NCBI RefSeq assembly: GCF_024437735.1
Contig: NZ_JANFQO010000008.1
Location: forward strand, 162,640 to 226,639
Length of the DNA: 64,000 nucleotides
Reading direction: 5' to 3'
Source of the DNA: Tahibacter harae
GTDB lineage: Bacteria; Pseudomonadota; Gammaproteobacteria; Xanthomonadales; Rhodanobacteraceae
Shown: one piece after another, positions 55,947 through 64,000 of the stretch
How the letters are laid out: every line of letters starts with the position of its first letter
Numbering within the stretch: the first letter of the stretch is position 1
Notes under the pieces: model-generated
Databases searched by the model: none
What the model was told of the DNA's origin: nothing
The model's input: the letters and a program-made list of their open reading frames with translations, nothing else
Program-made: the position numbers and the translations under genes

Positions 55947-57281
55947 TCAGTCCGTGCCGTCGCCGCAGGGCAACGCTCCCGCGCGTGCGGCAGTGGCCGA
56001 TGGAAACTGGATCGAAGCCACCGTGCCCTCGCCCAGCACGCTGTGGATCTGCAGCGGCCAGCCGAAGCGGTCGGAAAGGCGCTTGACGATGGTGAGACCG
56101 ACGCCGTGCCCGCCGCGCTGGCTGCGCTGGGCGCGGTAGAAAGGCTCGAACACCTGGGCCAGTTCGTCGTCGCTCATGCCTACGCCAGTGTCCTCCACCT
56201 GCACGAAATCGCCGCCGACGGTGACGACGACGCGGCCGCGCTCGGTGTAGTGGCAGGCGTTGCGCAGCAGGTTGCCGACCACCACCGAAAGCACGCGCGG
56301 CGAGGCGTGCAGGCAGAAATCGCCCTGGCGGCGCAGCTCCAGCTGCACCGGCTTGTTCTCCAGCAGCGGGCGCACCTGTTCCAGCTCGTCGGCGACCAGT
56401 TCGCCGATCAGGAAATCCTCTTCGGGCAGGCCGGTGTCGGCCTCGCGCGCGAGGATCAGGAAGGCTTCGATCAGCGCCTCCATGTCGCGCGTGGCCAGGC
56501 GGATGCGGCCTACCGAGCGGCGTGCGAAGGGGCTGAGCTGTTCCTCTTCCTCCAGCACATCGGCGGCGACCTTGATTACGGTCAGCGGGCTGCGCAGCTC
56601 GTGGCTGGCGTCGCGGGTGAAATTGCGCTCGCGGTCGACGAATTCCTCGATGCGCGTGGCGAAGCCGTGCAGCGCGCGCGACAGCACTTCCGCATCGTGG
56701 TCGGCATCGCCGGGCAGGTTGGCGCTGTCCAGGGCTTCCAGGTCCGGCCGCTTGGGATCCCAGTCGCGCACCACATTGGCCAGCGCGACCACCGGCGACA
56801 GCGCCCGGCGCGAGGCGCGGTACGTCAGCCAGGTGGTGAGGTAGATGATCAGCAGCACCACGGTCAGCGGCACGAAGCCGAACAGGAATGCCAATTTGTG
56901 CACTTGTTCCTGATTGAACACCAGGAACAGCCAGCCCTGGGCATCCTGGCTGACGTAGATCAGATCGTCGCGCCCGCCCTGGCGCACATGGTGATAGCCC
57001 AGGCCCAGCCCGCGCAGTTCCTGCGGCAGATGCGCGCGCGCGGCCTCGTCGGCGGCCAGGTAGCCATGCAGGTTGTAGGTATCGGGCAGCTCCGCGCGCG
57101 GGTTCAGCGCCAGGCGGCGGAAATAGTGCGAGGCCTCGTCCTTGAGCGCCTGCTTGATGAGCAGGTCTTCCAGCACCGTGGCGGCGCCGTAGACGCCGAC
57201 CACGGTGGCAAAACTGATCGCCGCCAACTGCAGTACGAATACGACCCAGATCTTGCGCCGTATGCCGCCGGGACGCCGCAT
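55947..57281 (-). CDS. Sensor histidine kinase (EnvZ/CpxA type)
   Basis: A 444-residue membrane sensor kinase. Two spans (~11-34 and ~131-153) enclose a ~95-residue periplasmic sensor; a HAMP-like region follows (~155-215). The phosphoacceptor box is RDASHELRSPLT (His227), N-box NLLRNACHYTERG, G-boxes VEDTGVGMS and GGHGVGLTIVKRL. It ends with QFPSATAARAG. It starts 4 bp after the stop of its OmpR-type regulator gene, so the pair is an operon on the minus strand. The signal is unknown. Confidence 0.95.
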   Translation of the reverse strand: MRRPGGIRRKIWVVFVLQLAAISFATVVGVYGAATVLEDLLIKQALKDEASHYFRRLALNPRAELPDTYNLHGYLAADEAARAHLPQELRGLGLGYHHVRQGGRDDLIYVSQDAQGWLFLVFNQEQVHKLAFLFGFVPLTVVLLIIYLTTWLTYRASRRALSPVVALANVVRDWDPKRPDLEALDSANLPGDADHDAEVLSRALHGFATRIEEFVDRERNFTRDASHELRSPLTVIKVAADVLEEEEQLSPFARRSVGRIRLATRDMEALIEAFLILAREADTGLPEEDFLIGELVADELEQVRPLLENKPVQLELRRQGDFCLHASPRVLSVVVGNLLRNACHYTERGRVVVTVGGDFVQVEDTGVGMSDDELAQVFEPFYRAQRSQRGGHGVGLTIVKRLSDRFGWPLQIHSVLGEGTVASIQFPSATAARAGALPCGDGTD

Positions 57282-57285
57282 CGGC

Positions 57286-58014
57286 TCAAGCCTGGCTGTT
57301 CGCAGCCAGTTCCGCGTCCAGGTCGGCCAGGCGATAGCCCGCGCTGTGGATGGTATGCAGCAATTGCTGCTGGAACGGCTTGTCGATGATCTTGCGCAGG
57401 TTGTACAGGTGCGAACGCAAGGTGTCGGAGTCGGGCAGCGTATCGCCCCAGATCTCCCGTTCTATGTCGCGCCGGCTGACCACGCGCGGCGATTCGCGCA
57501 TGAGTATGGTCAGGAGCTTGATGCCAATAGGCGACACCACCAGCTCCTGGCCGGCGCGGGTCAGGCGCAGCGTGGCCGTGTCCAGCACCAGGTCGGCGAC
57601 CTTGAGCACCTCGGCGCTGACCAGGCGGCGGTCGCGCCGGATCAGCGCGCGCACGCGGGCTTCCAGCTCGCGGATCTCGAAGGGCTTGACCAGGTAATCG
57701 TCGGCGCCGGCATCCAGCCCGACCAGCTTGTCGTCCAGCGTGTCGCGTGCGGTGAGCATCAGCACCGGGGTGGATTTCTTGGCTTCGTTGCGCAGGCGCC
57801 GGCACAGGTCTATGCCGTCCATGCCCGGCAGCATCAGGTCCAGCACGATGACGTCGTAGCTGTTGTTGGTGGCCAGGCGCAGGCCGGTCAGCCCGTCCGT
57901 GGCGTAGTCGATGCCATAGCCGCGGCGTTCGAGGTATTCGCCGACCATCTCGGCGATGCCGCGGTTGTCTTCGATCAGCAGGATCAGCCCTGCCGGCTCC
58001 TCGCGCTGCTTCAT
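57286..58014 (-). CDS. OmpR-family response regulator
   Basis: A 242-residue regulator paired with the sensor kinase 4 bp downstream. The receiver has LLIEDNRGIAEM, Asp59 as acceptor in DVIVLDLMLPGMDG, LTARD and the LVKPFEIREL loop with conserved Lys. The winged helix has PIGIKLLTILMRESPR, RDIEREIWGDTLPDSDTLRS and HSAGYRLADLDAE. A TTGTGAAG palindrome and repeat lie just upstream (58037-58084), possible autoregulatory sites. The target genes are unknown. Confidence 0.95.
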   Translation of the reverse strand: MKQREEPAGLILLIEDNRGIAEMVGEYLERRGYGIDYATDGLTGLRLATNNSYDVIVLDLMLPGMDGIDLCRRLRNEAKKSTPVLMLTARDTLDDKLVGLDAGADDYLVKPFEIRELEARVRALIRRDRRLVSAEVLKVADLVLDTATLRLTRAGQELVVSPIGIKLLTILMRESPRVVSRRDIEREIWGDTLPDSDTLRSHLYNLRKIIDKPFQQQLLHTIHSAGYRLADLDAELAANSQA

Positions 58015-58036
58015 GCTCCGCTCCCGTACCGGCCGT

Positions 58037-58084
58037 CTTCACATTTGTGAAGACTGAGGGTTCTGGAGTGAGGGGGTTGTGAAG
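58037..58084 (-). promoter_or_regulatory. Candidate operator upstream of the OmpR-type regulator
   Basis: CTTCACA-TT-TGTGAAG, a perfect 7-bp inverted repeat (58037-58052), plus another TGTGAAG at 58078-58084, 32 bp (three helical turns) from the first. 23 bp upstream of the regulator start. Confidence 0.5.
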
Positions 58085-58301
58085 GCCGTGGCAGTTCCCT
58101 GTCGGATTCTGCCGGCGGGCAGCACAAAAATGCGCCGGCCGCGGCGGATCGGCGTGGCTTGCCGTCGCCGTCGGCACTACCGTCCCATTCCTCCATGTGC
58201 CGGAAGCCGCCGCGTTCCGCACGGGCGCATCCGAGGCATCACCGTCCCCGGCCCGGCACGCAGAACCTGCTTCGCGCCAGAGCGTGCCGAATCCGCGATG
58301 A

Positions 58302-58988
58302 CTACTTCAGCACCGGCCCCACCACGCTCCAGACATTCTCCAATATCCGCCCCTGCGCCTGCGCCGTCGGATGCAGACCGTCGTCCTGTATCAGCTCGGG
58401 CTGCAGCGCCACGCCTTCAAGCAGGAACGGGACCAAGGGCACATTGAATTCCCCGGCCAAGTCCCGATAGATGGCGCGAAGTCCGTCGCGGTACTGCGGG
58501 CCGTAGTTCACCGGCAGTTCGATACCAGCCAGGACGGCTTTCGCACCGCTTTTACGTACCAGCTCCAGCATCTGTTTCAGATTGGCGCTGATCTCGCTCA
58601 GCGGCAGCCCGCGCAGGCCGTCGTTGGCGCCGAGTTCGATCAGCACGATGGCGGGTTTGTTCTGCGTGAGCAGCGCCGGCAGCCGGGCCAGGCCGCCGGC
58701 AGTGGTTTCGCCGCTGATGGAGGCGTTGACCACGCTGCGCGCCGGCGCGGCAGCGGCGAGGCGTTGCTGCAGCAGGTTCACCCAGCCGGCATCGCGGGCG
58801 ATGCCGTGGGCGGCGGAGAGGGAATCGCCGAGCACCAGCACGCTGCCGGTGGCGGCGGTCGCGCTGGCCGGCTCGGCCGCAACGGTCGCTGCCGGTGCGG
58901 TCGCGGGCGCCGCCGCATGCGCCGCCGGAGTTGCCGCATTTGAAACAAAAGATACAAACAGAAAAATCAATTCAAGGAACCGACGCAT
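58302..58988 (-). CDS. tesA: Arylesterase / lysophospholipase L1-like GDSL hydrolase (TesA)
   Basis: A 228-residue periplasmic SGNH hydrolase. The signal peptide covers ~1-25 and an Ala/Pro/Thr linker follows. The GDSL box is SVLVLGDSLSAAHG (catalytic Ser), then ASISGETTAGGLARL (Gly), IELGANDGLRGL (Asn), and the C-terminal DDGLHPTAQAQ (Asp and His). It matches E. coli TesA in layout. It is divergent from ybbA: the two ATGs overlap head to head at 58987-58988, the same arrangement as tesA-ybbA in E. coli. Confidence 0.93.
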   Translation of the reverse strand: MRRFLELIFLFVSFVSNAATPAAHAAAPATAPAATVAAEPASATAATGSVLVLGDSLSAAHGIARDAGWVNLLQQRLAAAAPARSVVNASISGETTAGGLARLPALLTQNKPAIVLIELGANDGLRGLPLSEISANLKQMLELVRKSGAKAVLAGIELPVNYGPQYRDGLRAIYRDLAGEFNVPLVPFLLEGVALQPELIQDDGLHPTAQAQGRILENVWSVVGPVLK

Positions 58989-59676
58989 GCCGCAACCCGC
59001 CGAAGTGATATTGACCGCCCGCGATGTTAGCAAAGCCGTGCTCGGCCCCGACGGGCGGCTGCAGATACTGGACGCGGTGAGCCTGGAAGTGCCGGCCGGC
59101 GATTCGCTGGCCATCGTCGGCGCCTCGGGCTCGGGCAAGACCACCCTGCTGGGGCTGCTGGCCGGGCTGGACAATCCCGACAGCGGCGAGATCGTGCTGG
59201 ACGGCCAGGCCCTGCACCAACTGGACGAGGAAGCGCGCGCGGCGCTGCGCCGGCGCCGCATCGGCTTCGTGTTCCAGAGCTTTCACCTGCTGCCGGCGCT
59301 GACCGCGGAAGAGAACGTGATGCTGCCGCTGGAGCTGGAGGACGGCGGCGATGCGCGCCAGGCGGCGCAGGAGGCCCTGTCCGCGGTCGGCCTGGCCAGG
59401 CGCCTGCATCACTATCCGCACCAGCTTTCCGGCGGCGAGCAGCAGCGCGTCGCCATCGCGCGCGCCTTCGTGCACGGACCGCGGCTGCTGTTCGCCGACG
59501 AGCCCACCGGCAACCTGGATGCGCGCACCGGGCGCGCCGTCAGCGACCTGCTGTTTGAACTCAACCAGGCGCGCGGCACCACCCTGGTGCTGGTCACACA
59601 TGATCTGGGCCTGGCCCAGCGCTGCCAGCATGTGGTGCGGCTGGACAGCGGCCGCCGCGTGGAAGAGGCCGCATGA
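58987..59676 (+). CDS. ybbA: ABC transporter ATP-binding protein YbbA
   Basis: A 229-residue ABC ATPase of the LolD/MacB-like group. Walker A is [20 protein letters not shown], signature [15 protein letters not shown], Walker [14 protein letters not shown], and the H-loop [11 protein letters not shown]. It is coupled to the permease gene by an ATGA overlap (59673-59676). With YbbP it forms a non-export, mechano-type transporter thought to handle lipids or envelope substrates near TesA. The start at 58987 sits head-to-head with tesA. Confidence 0.94.
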   Translation: MPQPAEVILTARDVSKAVLGPDGRLQILDAVSLEVPAGDSLAIVGASGSGKTTLLGLLAGLDNPDSGEIVLDGQALHQLDEEARAALRRRRIGFVFQSFHLLPALTAEENVMLPLELEDGGDARQAAQEALSAVGLARRLHHYPHQLSGGEQQRVAIARAFVHGPRLLFADEPTGNLDARTGRAVSDLLFELNQARGTTLVLVTHDLGLAQRCQHVVRLDSGRRVEEAA

Positions 59677-62150
59677 ATATCTGGCGCTTTTCCGCCCGTT
59701 CCCTGCGCCGCGAATTCCGCCACGGCGAGCTGCGCACCCTGGCCGCGGCGCTGGTGCTGGCGGTGGCCGCGCTCACCGCCGTGGCCACCTTGGGCCAGCG
59801 CGTGGAGCGCGCCATCGTCGCCAGCGCGGCCGAGCTGATCGGCGGCGATCTCGGTGTCGCCGCGCGGCGCGAAGTCGGCGCCGAATATGCCGCGCAAGCG
59901 CAGCGCGAAGGCCTGCGCATGAACCGCAGCGCCGAGTTTCCCAGCGTGGTGTTTGCCGCCGGCAAGAGCCAGCTGGCCCAGGTCACCGCGACGGATGCGG
60001 CCTATCCGCTGCGCGGCGTGCTGCGCATACGCAACGAACACGGCGCGGAGCAGGATGTGACCGCGCCGGCCGCGGGCACGGTCTATGCCGACGGTCTGCT
60101 GCTGACTGCGCTGGGACTCAGGACCGGCGACGCGCTGGAGCTGGCCGGAAAGTCGCTGGCCGTACGCGGCGAGATCCTGCGCCAGCCCGACGGCGGCCAG
60201 TTGTTCTCGCTGGCCCCGCGCATCATCGTGGCGCTGGAAGATGCACAGTCCAGCGGCCTGCTCGGCGTGGGCAGCCGCGCGCGGCACAAGCTGATGCTGG
60301 CCGGCGAGCCGGCGGCACTGGCCCGCTTCCAGGCCTGGGCCAAGCCGCGCCTGAGTGACGGCGCGCAGCTGGTCACCGTGGCCGAGGCGCAGCAGAACCT
60401 GCGCAGCGCATTCGAGCGCGGCGAATCCTTCCTGCGCCTGGCGGCGCTGCTGTCGGCGCTGCTGTCGGGCATCGCCGTGGCGCTGGCGGCGCAGCGTTAT
60501 GCGCGACGCAAGATCGACGAAGTCGCCCTGCTGCGTGCGCTGGGCCTGGGCAAGCAGCGTGTGCTGGCCAGCCTGAGCCTGTCCGTGCTGATGCTGGGCC
60601 TGCCCGCCTGTTTGCTCGGCGCTGCGCTGGGCCTGGGCCTGCAACAGATCGTGCTGAGCTACGCCGGCAATCTGCTGCCGGCCGCGGCGCCGCCGCCCAG
60701 CCTGCAACCGGCGCTCGCAGCGATTGCGGTCGGCCTGGCCGTGCTGATCGGCTTCGCCCTGCCGCCGCTGGCGCGCCTGCGCGATGTGCCGCCCATGCGC
60801 GTATTCCAGCGCGCGGTCGGACTGCGGCCGCGCCGCTTCGATCTGCTGTATCTGCTGCCGCCGCTGGTTGCCTTCGGCCTGATCGCGAGCCAGAGCAGCA
60901 ATGCGACCATCGCCTCGGCCCTGGGCGGCAGCCTGCTCGGCGTGGCCGCGGCGACCCTGGTCATAGGCCTGCTGCTGATCTGGGCACTGCGCCGCATCGG
61001 TCGCGGCCTGCCCGGCGCGCTGCGGTTCGGCCTGGCCAACCTGGCGCGCCGCCGCGGCCTCAGTCTGATCCAGGCTACCGCGCTGGCGCTGAGCTTCACT
61101 GCCCTGCTGCTGCTCGCCGTGGTCGGCCCCGGCCTGCTCAACGCCTGGCGCGCCGACCTGCCGCCGCAGACGCCGAATCATTTCCTGCTCAATCTGCAGC
61201 CCGAGCAGCGCAACAGCGTCGAGCAGCAGTTGCAGGCGCTGGGCGCAAAGAACCTGAACCTGCTGCCGCTGGCCGTGGGCAAGCTGGTCGCGATCAACGG
61301 CAAGCCGCCGCGGCCGGAGGACTACGACGACCGCCGCGCCGCCAACTGGATCAACGGCGAGACACGCCTGTCCTGGAGCGACGCCCTGCCCGACTCCAAC
61401 GTGCTCAAGGAAGGTGCCTGGTTCGACGGCAAGGCGACCGAGCCGCAGGTGTCGGTGGAGCGCGTCTGGGTCGACATGCTGCGCCTCAAGCTCGGCGACA
61501 CGCTGAGCTTCACCGTGGGCGAACGCACGCTGGAAGCACGCATCGTCAATATCCGCGAGGCCGACTGGACCTCGTTCCGGGTCAATTTCTTCGTGCTGCT
61601 GGACCCGGCCAGCGCGGCCCAGCTGCCGCACAGTTTCATCGCCAGCTACTGGCTGCCGGCGCAGCAGACGCCGCAGCTGCGCGAGATCTCGCGTGCCAAT
61701 CCCAACCTGTCGATGATCGACATCAACGCCATCCTCGACCGCGTGCGCGACATCATCGACCAGGTCACCAGCGCGGTGATGGCCGTGCTGGGCTTCAGCC
61801 TGCTCGCCGGCCTGCTGGTGCTGGTGGCGGCGCTGAATGTCAGCGCCGAGGAACGCCGCTTCGAGACCGCGCTGCTGCGTACGCTGGGCGCGCGCCGCGG
61901 GCAACTGCTGGCGACGGTACTGGGTGAGTTCGCCCTGCTCGGCTTGATCGCCGGCCTGATCGCTGCATTCGGCGCAATCAGCGCCGGCCTGTCGCTGGGC
62001 CGCGGCGTATTCCGCATCGCCTGGTCGCCGCCGCTGCTGCCGTTCGCGCTGGGGGTGCTTGCCGCGGTGGCCCTGGTGGCCTTTGCCGGCTGGCTGGGTA
62101 CGCGCGGGATTGCGCGGACTTCGCCGGTGGTGGTGTTGCGGAAGGAGTGA
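59673..62150 (+). CDS. ybbP: ABC transporter permease YbbP
   Basis: An 825-residue FtsX/MacB-type permease with ten predicted spans in two FtsX repeats. Spans are visible at ~20-40, 255-280, 305-330, 355-380, 400-425, 430-450, 480-500, 700-725, 755-780 and 795-815; a large periplasmic part lies at ~45-240 and another at ~505-690. The C-terminus [11 protein letters not shown] is typical of the family. The start overlaps the ybbA stop. A GGGATTCGGG repeat cluster begins just after the stop. Confidence 0.93.
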   Translation: MNIWRFSARSLRREFRHGELRTLAAALVLAVAALTAVATLGQRVERAIVASAAELIGGDLGVAARREVGAEYAAQAQREGLRMNRSAEFPSVVFAAGKSQLAQVTATDAAYPLRGVLRIRNEHGAEQDVTAPAAGTVYADGLLLTALGLRTGDALELAGKSLAVRGEILRQPDGGQLFSLAPRIIVALEDAQSSGLLGVGSRARHKLMLAGEPAALARFQAWAKPRLSDGAQLVTVAEAQQNLRSAFERGESFLRLAALLSALLSGIAVALAAQRYARRKIDEVALLRALGLGKQRVLASLSLSVLMLGLPACLLGAALGLGLQQIVLSYAGNLLPAAAPPPSLQPALAAIAVGLAVLIGFALPPLARLRDVPPMRVFQRAVGLRPRRFDLLYLLPPLVAFGLIASQSSNATIASALGGSLLGVAAATLVIGLLLIWALRRIGRGLPGALRFGLANLARRRGLSLIQATALALSFTALLLLAVVGPGLLNAWRADLPPQTPNHFLLNLQPEQRNSVEQQLQALGAKNLNLLPLAVGKLVAINGKPPRPEDYDDRRAANWINGETRLSWSDALPDSNVLKEGAWFDGKATEPQVSVERVWVDMLRLKLGDTLSFTVGERTLEARIVNIREADWTSFRVNFFVLLDPASAAQLPHSFIASYWLPAQQTPQLREISRANPNLSMIDINAILDRVRDIIDQVTSAVMAVLGFSLLAGLLVLVAALNVSAEERRFETALLRTLGARRGQLLATVLGEFALLGLIAGLIAAFGAISAGLSLGRGVFRIAWSPPLLPFALGVLAAVALVAFAGWLGTRGIARTSPVVVLRKE

Positions 62151-62153
62151 TTG

Positions 62154-62395
62154 GGCTGGGGTTCGGGGCCAGGAGTTCGGGATTCGGGATTCGGGTTTCG
62201 TTTCGAGGCCCGAGGCCCGAGGTTCGGGTTTCAAGATTCGGGTTTCGAAGCCAGGGGTTCGGGGTTCGGGGTTAGGGGTTCGGGTTCGGAATTCCGAATT
62301 CGTCAAAACTGAAGATCGTTGCCGCGGAGCAAGAAGGCTGCGCGGCGGCTTTTGGCCCTTGCGAATCCCGAACCTCCAATCCCGAACCCGCTCCT
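62154..62395. repeat. GGGTTCGGGATTCGGG cluster 4 (largest)
   Basis: Over 20 degenerate copies of a TTCGGGA/GTTCGGG-type heptamer run from the ybbP stop to ~62290, and a second set in inverted orientation (AATCCCGAACCTCCAATCCC) at 62370-62395. They enclose ~70 bp of ordinary sequence. Confidence 0.8.
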
Positions 62396-62460
62396 TGGCA
62401 TCAATCGTGCTTAAACGGTCCCGGATCCCCGCTTCCCAGCGACCGTTGTCGGAAACTGCC

Positions 62461-62784
62461 ATGGCCCTTTCTACCCAGGAAATGCTCCTCGCCCTGCGCG
62501 CGCCCAACGCCCATTGGCTGGCCGCGCTGGTCAACGCCCTGGACGAAGCACTGCGCGATCCGGAATTCGGCCCGGAACAGCGCGCCCTGGTACAGCAGCT
62601 GCTGAGCGCCGGCATCGTCCCCGCCAGCGTGGCGCGGGCCGCCGAGAGCCGCTTCGAACGGTTCGAGGAAAGCTTCGGCGAGCTGGGCCCGACCCCAGCC
62701 GAAGGCGAATGGTCGGCCCTGCCGCTACCGGCAACGGCGCCGCCGCGTCCAAAGTTGACCCTGGTAGGCAACGCGGCCGCCTGA
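62461..62784 (+). CDS. Small protein of unknown function
   Basis: A 107-residue soluble, helix-rich protein: [20 protein letters not shown] ... [20 protein letters not shown], then a Pro-rich tail [16 protein letters not shown]. Family not recognised. ATG 62461 fits; the open frame upstream runs through the repeat cluster and is not coding. A clear terminator follows, which supports a real transcription unit. Confidence 0.6.
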   Translation: MALSTQEMLLALRAPNAHWLAALVNALDEALRDPEFGPEQRALVQQLLSAGIVPASVARAAESRFERFEESFGELGPTPAEGEWSALPLPATAPPRPKLTLVGNAAA

Positions 62785-62807
62785 AACTGACAACGCTGTC
62801 ACAGAGA

Positions 62808-62836
62808 AGCCCGGGGAGATTCGGGCTTTTTCTTTG
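62808..62836 (+). terminator. Rho-independent terminator
   Basis: AGCCCG, a 7-nt loop, CGGGCT then TTTTTCTTT, 24 bp after the stop of the small unknown gene. Confidence 0.85.
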
Positions 62837-63383
62837 TCCGGGCGTTGTGAAGTCATCCATTGGGGCCAAGGCCCATGTGGACTCGACTTCTTTCGGAGCG
62901 GGATCTGACTGGGACCGGCGAGCCCTCGGACTTCGAGGCGACTCAGCCTGCTGTTCCAATCCAGGCAAAGTCGCTTCGTGCCAATCTTCCATGCCAACAA
63001 ATCTTGAGCACGCCTGCCTCATCGGGTCTCGCTGCGGCGACTCGTTCAACAATAATGCGAGTCCGTGGCTACCGTAGCTGTTGAGAGCCCAAGTGACCCG
63101 CACACCTAGGCTCGATCGATCTGGCAGCGCGTGTCGGCCGGCGCCTGCTACGAGGTATTCGACTAATCTGGTTGTCGGAATAGACCGCCACGGCTCTGCG
63201 AGAGCCGTGGCAGTGGTAGCGCAACACAGATGAAACTACCTATTGGGTGGAATCCGCTACTTTCCCCGCCAAGTTTCGACTGAACGAAAAGCCCATCCTC
63301 AGCTCGCCGCAATCCGTCGGGCACTAGGAACCGGCTTACTCACTTGAAACTGATATGTGAGTGTCCAAACTTGACTCTCGATA
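62837..63383. other. Gene-poor stretch, lower GC
   Basis: About 550 bp in which I see no gene I can support. GC falls compared with the rest of the window from ~63060 onward. A perfect 10-bp stem hairpin CCACGGCTCT-GCG-AGAGCCGTGG occurs at 63188-63210, without a T-run. Confidence 0.6.
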
Positions 63384-63830
63384 TCAAGGGCGGAAGCCGA
63401 ATCCCATAGCTCCTTCCATCGTGAAGCACATACACCAAGATGACTCGCCCCCAATCAAATAGTGATGTTGTGGGATCGCCAGCAATTCAGAGAGAGCTTC
63501 TCTCATAATTTTCAACGGCGCCTGAAGTGCAAAGTCCGTTGCACTGTCGCCCACATAGACGACCTCTCCAGTCAAGCCATTACGCTGAACGATCTCATCG
63601 AAAAACCCGAGGAACCGCTCTATTTGCAAGGAGTCATCCTCCTCAATTTGTTCGATTGATTCGGGAACGCTTTTCCAGTCAATTTTGGAACCTCTGACCG
63701 GATAGACATCCATGAGCCGAGCAAAAAAGACCGATGAATCTCCCACTTCCTTGATCTGACCAGGCACCATTGCAGTGTGCAAGGATTTGCGCAACTCGGA
63801 TTCGAAAAAATTTTCGCTAGCCTTTCTCAT
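63384..63830 (-). CDS. Immunity-like protein of unknown function
   Basis: A 148-residue soluble protein: MRKASENFFESELRKSLHTA ... FLGFFDEIVQRNGL ... YLIGGESSWCMCFTMEGAMG, FGFRP end. Codon usage and base composition (near 47 % GC by eye) differ sharply from the neighbours, suggesting recent acquisition. The compact acidic form with a C-terminal W-C-x-C-F-T-x-E-G block recalls small immunity proteins of polymorphic toxin systems, but no toxin is seen and I do not assign a family. It starts 34 bp from an IS3 end. Confidence 0.6.
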   Translation of the reverse strand: MRKASENFFESELRKSLHTAMVPGQIKEVGDSSVFFARLMDVYPVRGSKIDWKSVPESIEQIEEDDSLQIERFLGFFDEIVQRNGLTGEVVYVGDSATDFALQAPLKIMREALSELLAIPQHHYLIGGESSWCMCFTMEGAMGFGFRP

Positions 63831-63864
63831 TTCTCGAACTGCCTCACGATTTGATTAAGGAAGT

Positions 63865-64000
63865 GACCTGCCCCCACCTGTAATGACCCAGCGGTTTCTG
63901 CACAGGTCACGCCGCTAATCGATACGCCTCAGCGGGTGTCTTCATGCCCAGCGCCTGATGCGGTCGCCGGGTGTTATAGAACTGGATCCAATCGCTGATC
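63865..64000. mobile_element. IS3-family insertion element end (continues beyond the window)
   Basis: A terminal sequence TGACCTGCCCCCACCTGTAA at 63865, typical of IS3-group inverted repeats, followed by the C-terminal end of a transposase on the minus strand. The other end is outside the window. Confidence 0.8.
63907..64000 (-). CDS. IS3-family transposase OrfB, C-terminal end (cut by window edge)
   Basis: About 31 residues on the minus strand: SDWIQFYNTRRPHQALGMKT followed by PAEAYRLAA and stop. The FYNxxRPHxALGxxTPxE motif is the C-terminus of IS3-family (rve) integrase-type transposases. The rest lies right of base 64000. Confidence 0.9.
   Translation of the reverse strand, partial: ISDWIQFYNTRRPHQALGMKTPAEAYRLAA

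Noticed and set aside
59412..62771. A 1119-codon open frame on the minus strand opposite ybbA-ybbP
   Set aside because: Antisense shadow of two well-supported genes. GC-rich third positions remove stop codons on the other strand. Product is Gln/Arg/His/Ala rich with no domain.
62531..63103. A 190-codon minus-strand open frame (LALLLNESPQRDP, MDDFTTPGQRKSP)
   Set aside because: Overlaps the small unknown gene and its terminator, has no ribosome site and changes composition midway. It could be a decayed remnant, but I cannot support it as a gene.
63188..63210. Hairpin considered as tRNA or terminator
   Set aside because: A single 10-bp stem with a 3-nt loop; no cloverleaf, no T-run.

Overview
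The window is a GC-rich (roughly 65-70 % by eye) chromosomal segment of a gammaproteobacterium, most probably of the order Lysobacterales/Xanthomonadales and closer to Rhodanobacteraceae-type genomes than to plant-pathogenic Xanthomonas. The reasons are the gene sets and their order (pilT | yggS-proC-yggT-DUF4426; aroK-aroB-(WGR)-SPOR protein-hemE; tamA-tamB; tesA divergent from ybbA-ybbP), an exosortase of the XrtH type, and intergenic CCCTCTCCCCCAAG palindromes plus GGGATTC-type short repeats. No rRNA, tRNA or CRISPR array was seen.

Layout. 1-5.4 kb: pilT (cut by the left edge), then divergent yggS, proC, yggT, a DUF4426 lipid-less exported protein, a histidine phosphatase and an APH-fold phosphotransferase. 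5.4-10.1 kb: a repeat-rich gap, then a leftward secretion unit of lipase plus its foldase, a small exported unknown, and a pdxH / BtuF-like pair. 10.3-15.7 kb: a compact leftward module (dodecin, OmpR-type regulator, coiled-coil protein, inner-membrane protein with a cytoplasmic roadblock-like region and periplasmic OmpA-like end, Ras/Rab-like GTPase, hybrid histidine kinase), with ATGA stop/start overlaps at its last two junctions. This is the most interesting part. 16-17.4 kb: NAD-dependent epimerase and exosortase H. 17.6-22.3 kb: shikimate and haem genes with a WGR and a SPOR protein. 22.4-26.8 kb: NTF2-like exported protein and a 1178-residue propeller hybrid kinase.

27-32.5 kb: two different DUF697-type membrane GTPases bracketing a YceI - cytochrome b561 - YceI operon, an N-terminal stub of prfH and a thioredoxin-fold protein. 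32.5-45.6 kb: L-serine dehydratase, a proline-rich single-span protein, a glycine-zipper protein, an alpha/beta hydrolase, a CadC-like regulator with TPRs, a HAF-repeat exported protein, a Tat-exported PhoX-family protein, a second EF-G and a PepSY-type membrane protein. 46-53.7 kb: DUF3096 mini-protein, GNAT acetyltransferase, tamA-tamB plus a tightly linked unknown gene, and a GST. 54-58 kb: a secreted protein built of five ~95-residue repeats and an OmpR/EnvZ-type two-component pair. 58.3-62.8 kb: tesA, ybbA, ybbP, and a small unknown. 62.8-64 kb: gene-poor, lower-GC DNA with an immunity-like gene and the end of an IS3-family element running off the right edge.

The theme of the window is envelope biology (pilus, lipase secretion, TamAB, exosortase, OmpA-like/SPOR proteins, PhoX, YceI) with a high density of signalling genes (three histidine kinases, two response regulators, three GTPases apart from EF-G). 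All functional calls are from reading the translated sequence and knowledge of families; no database search was run.
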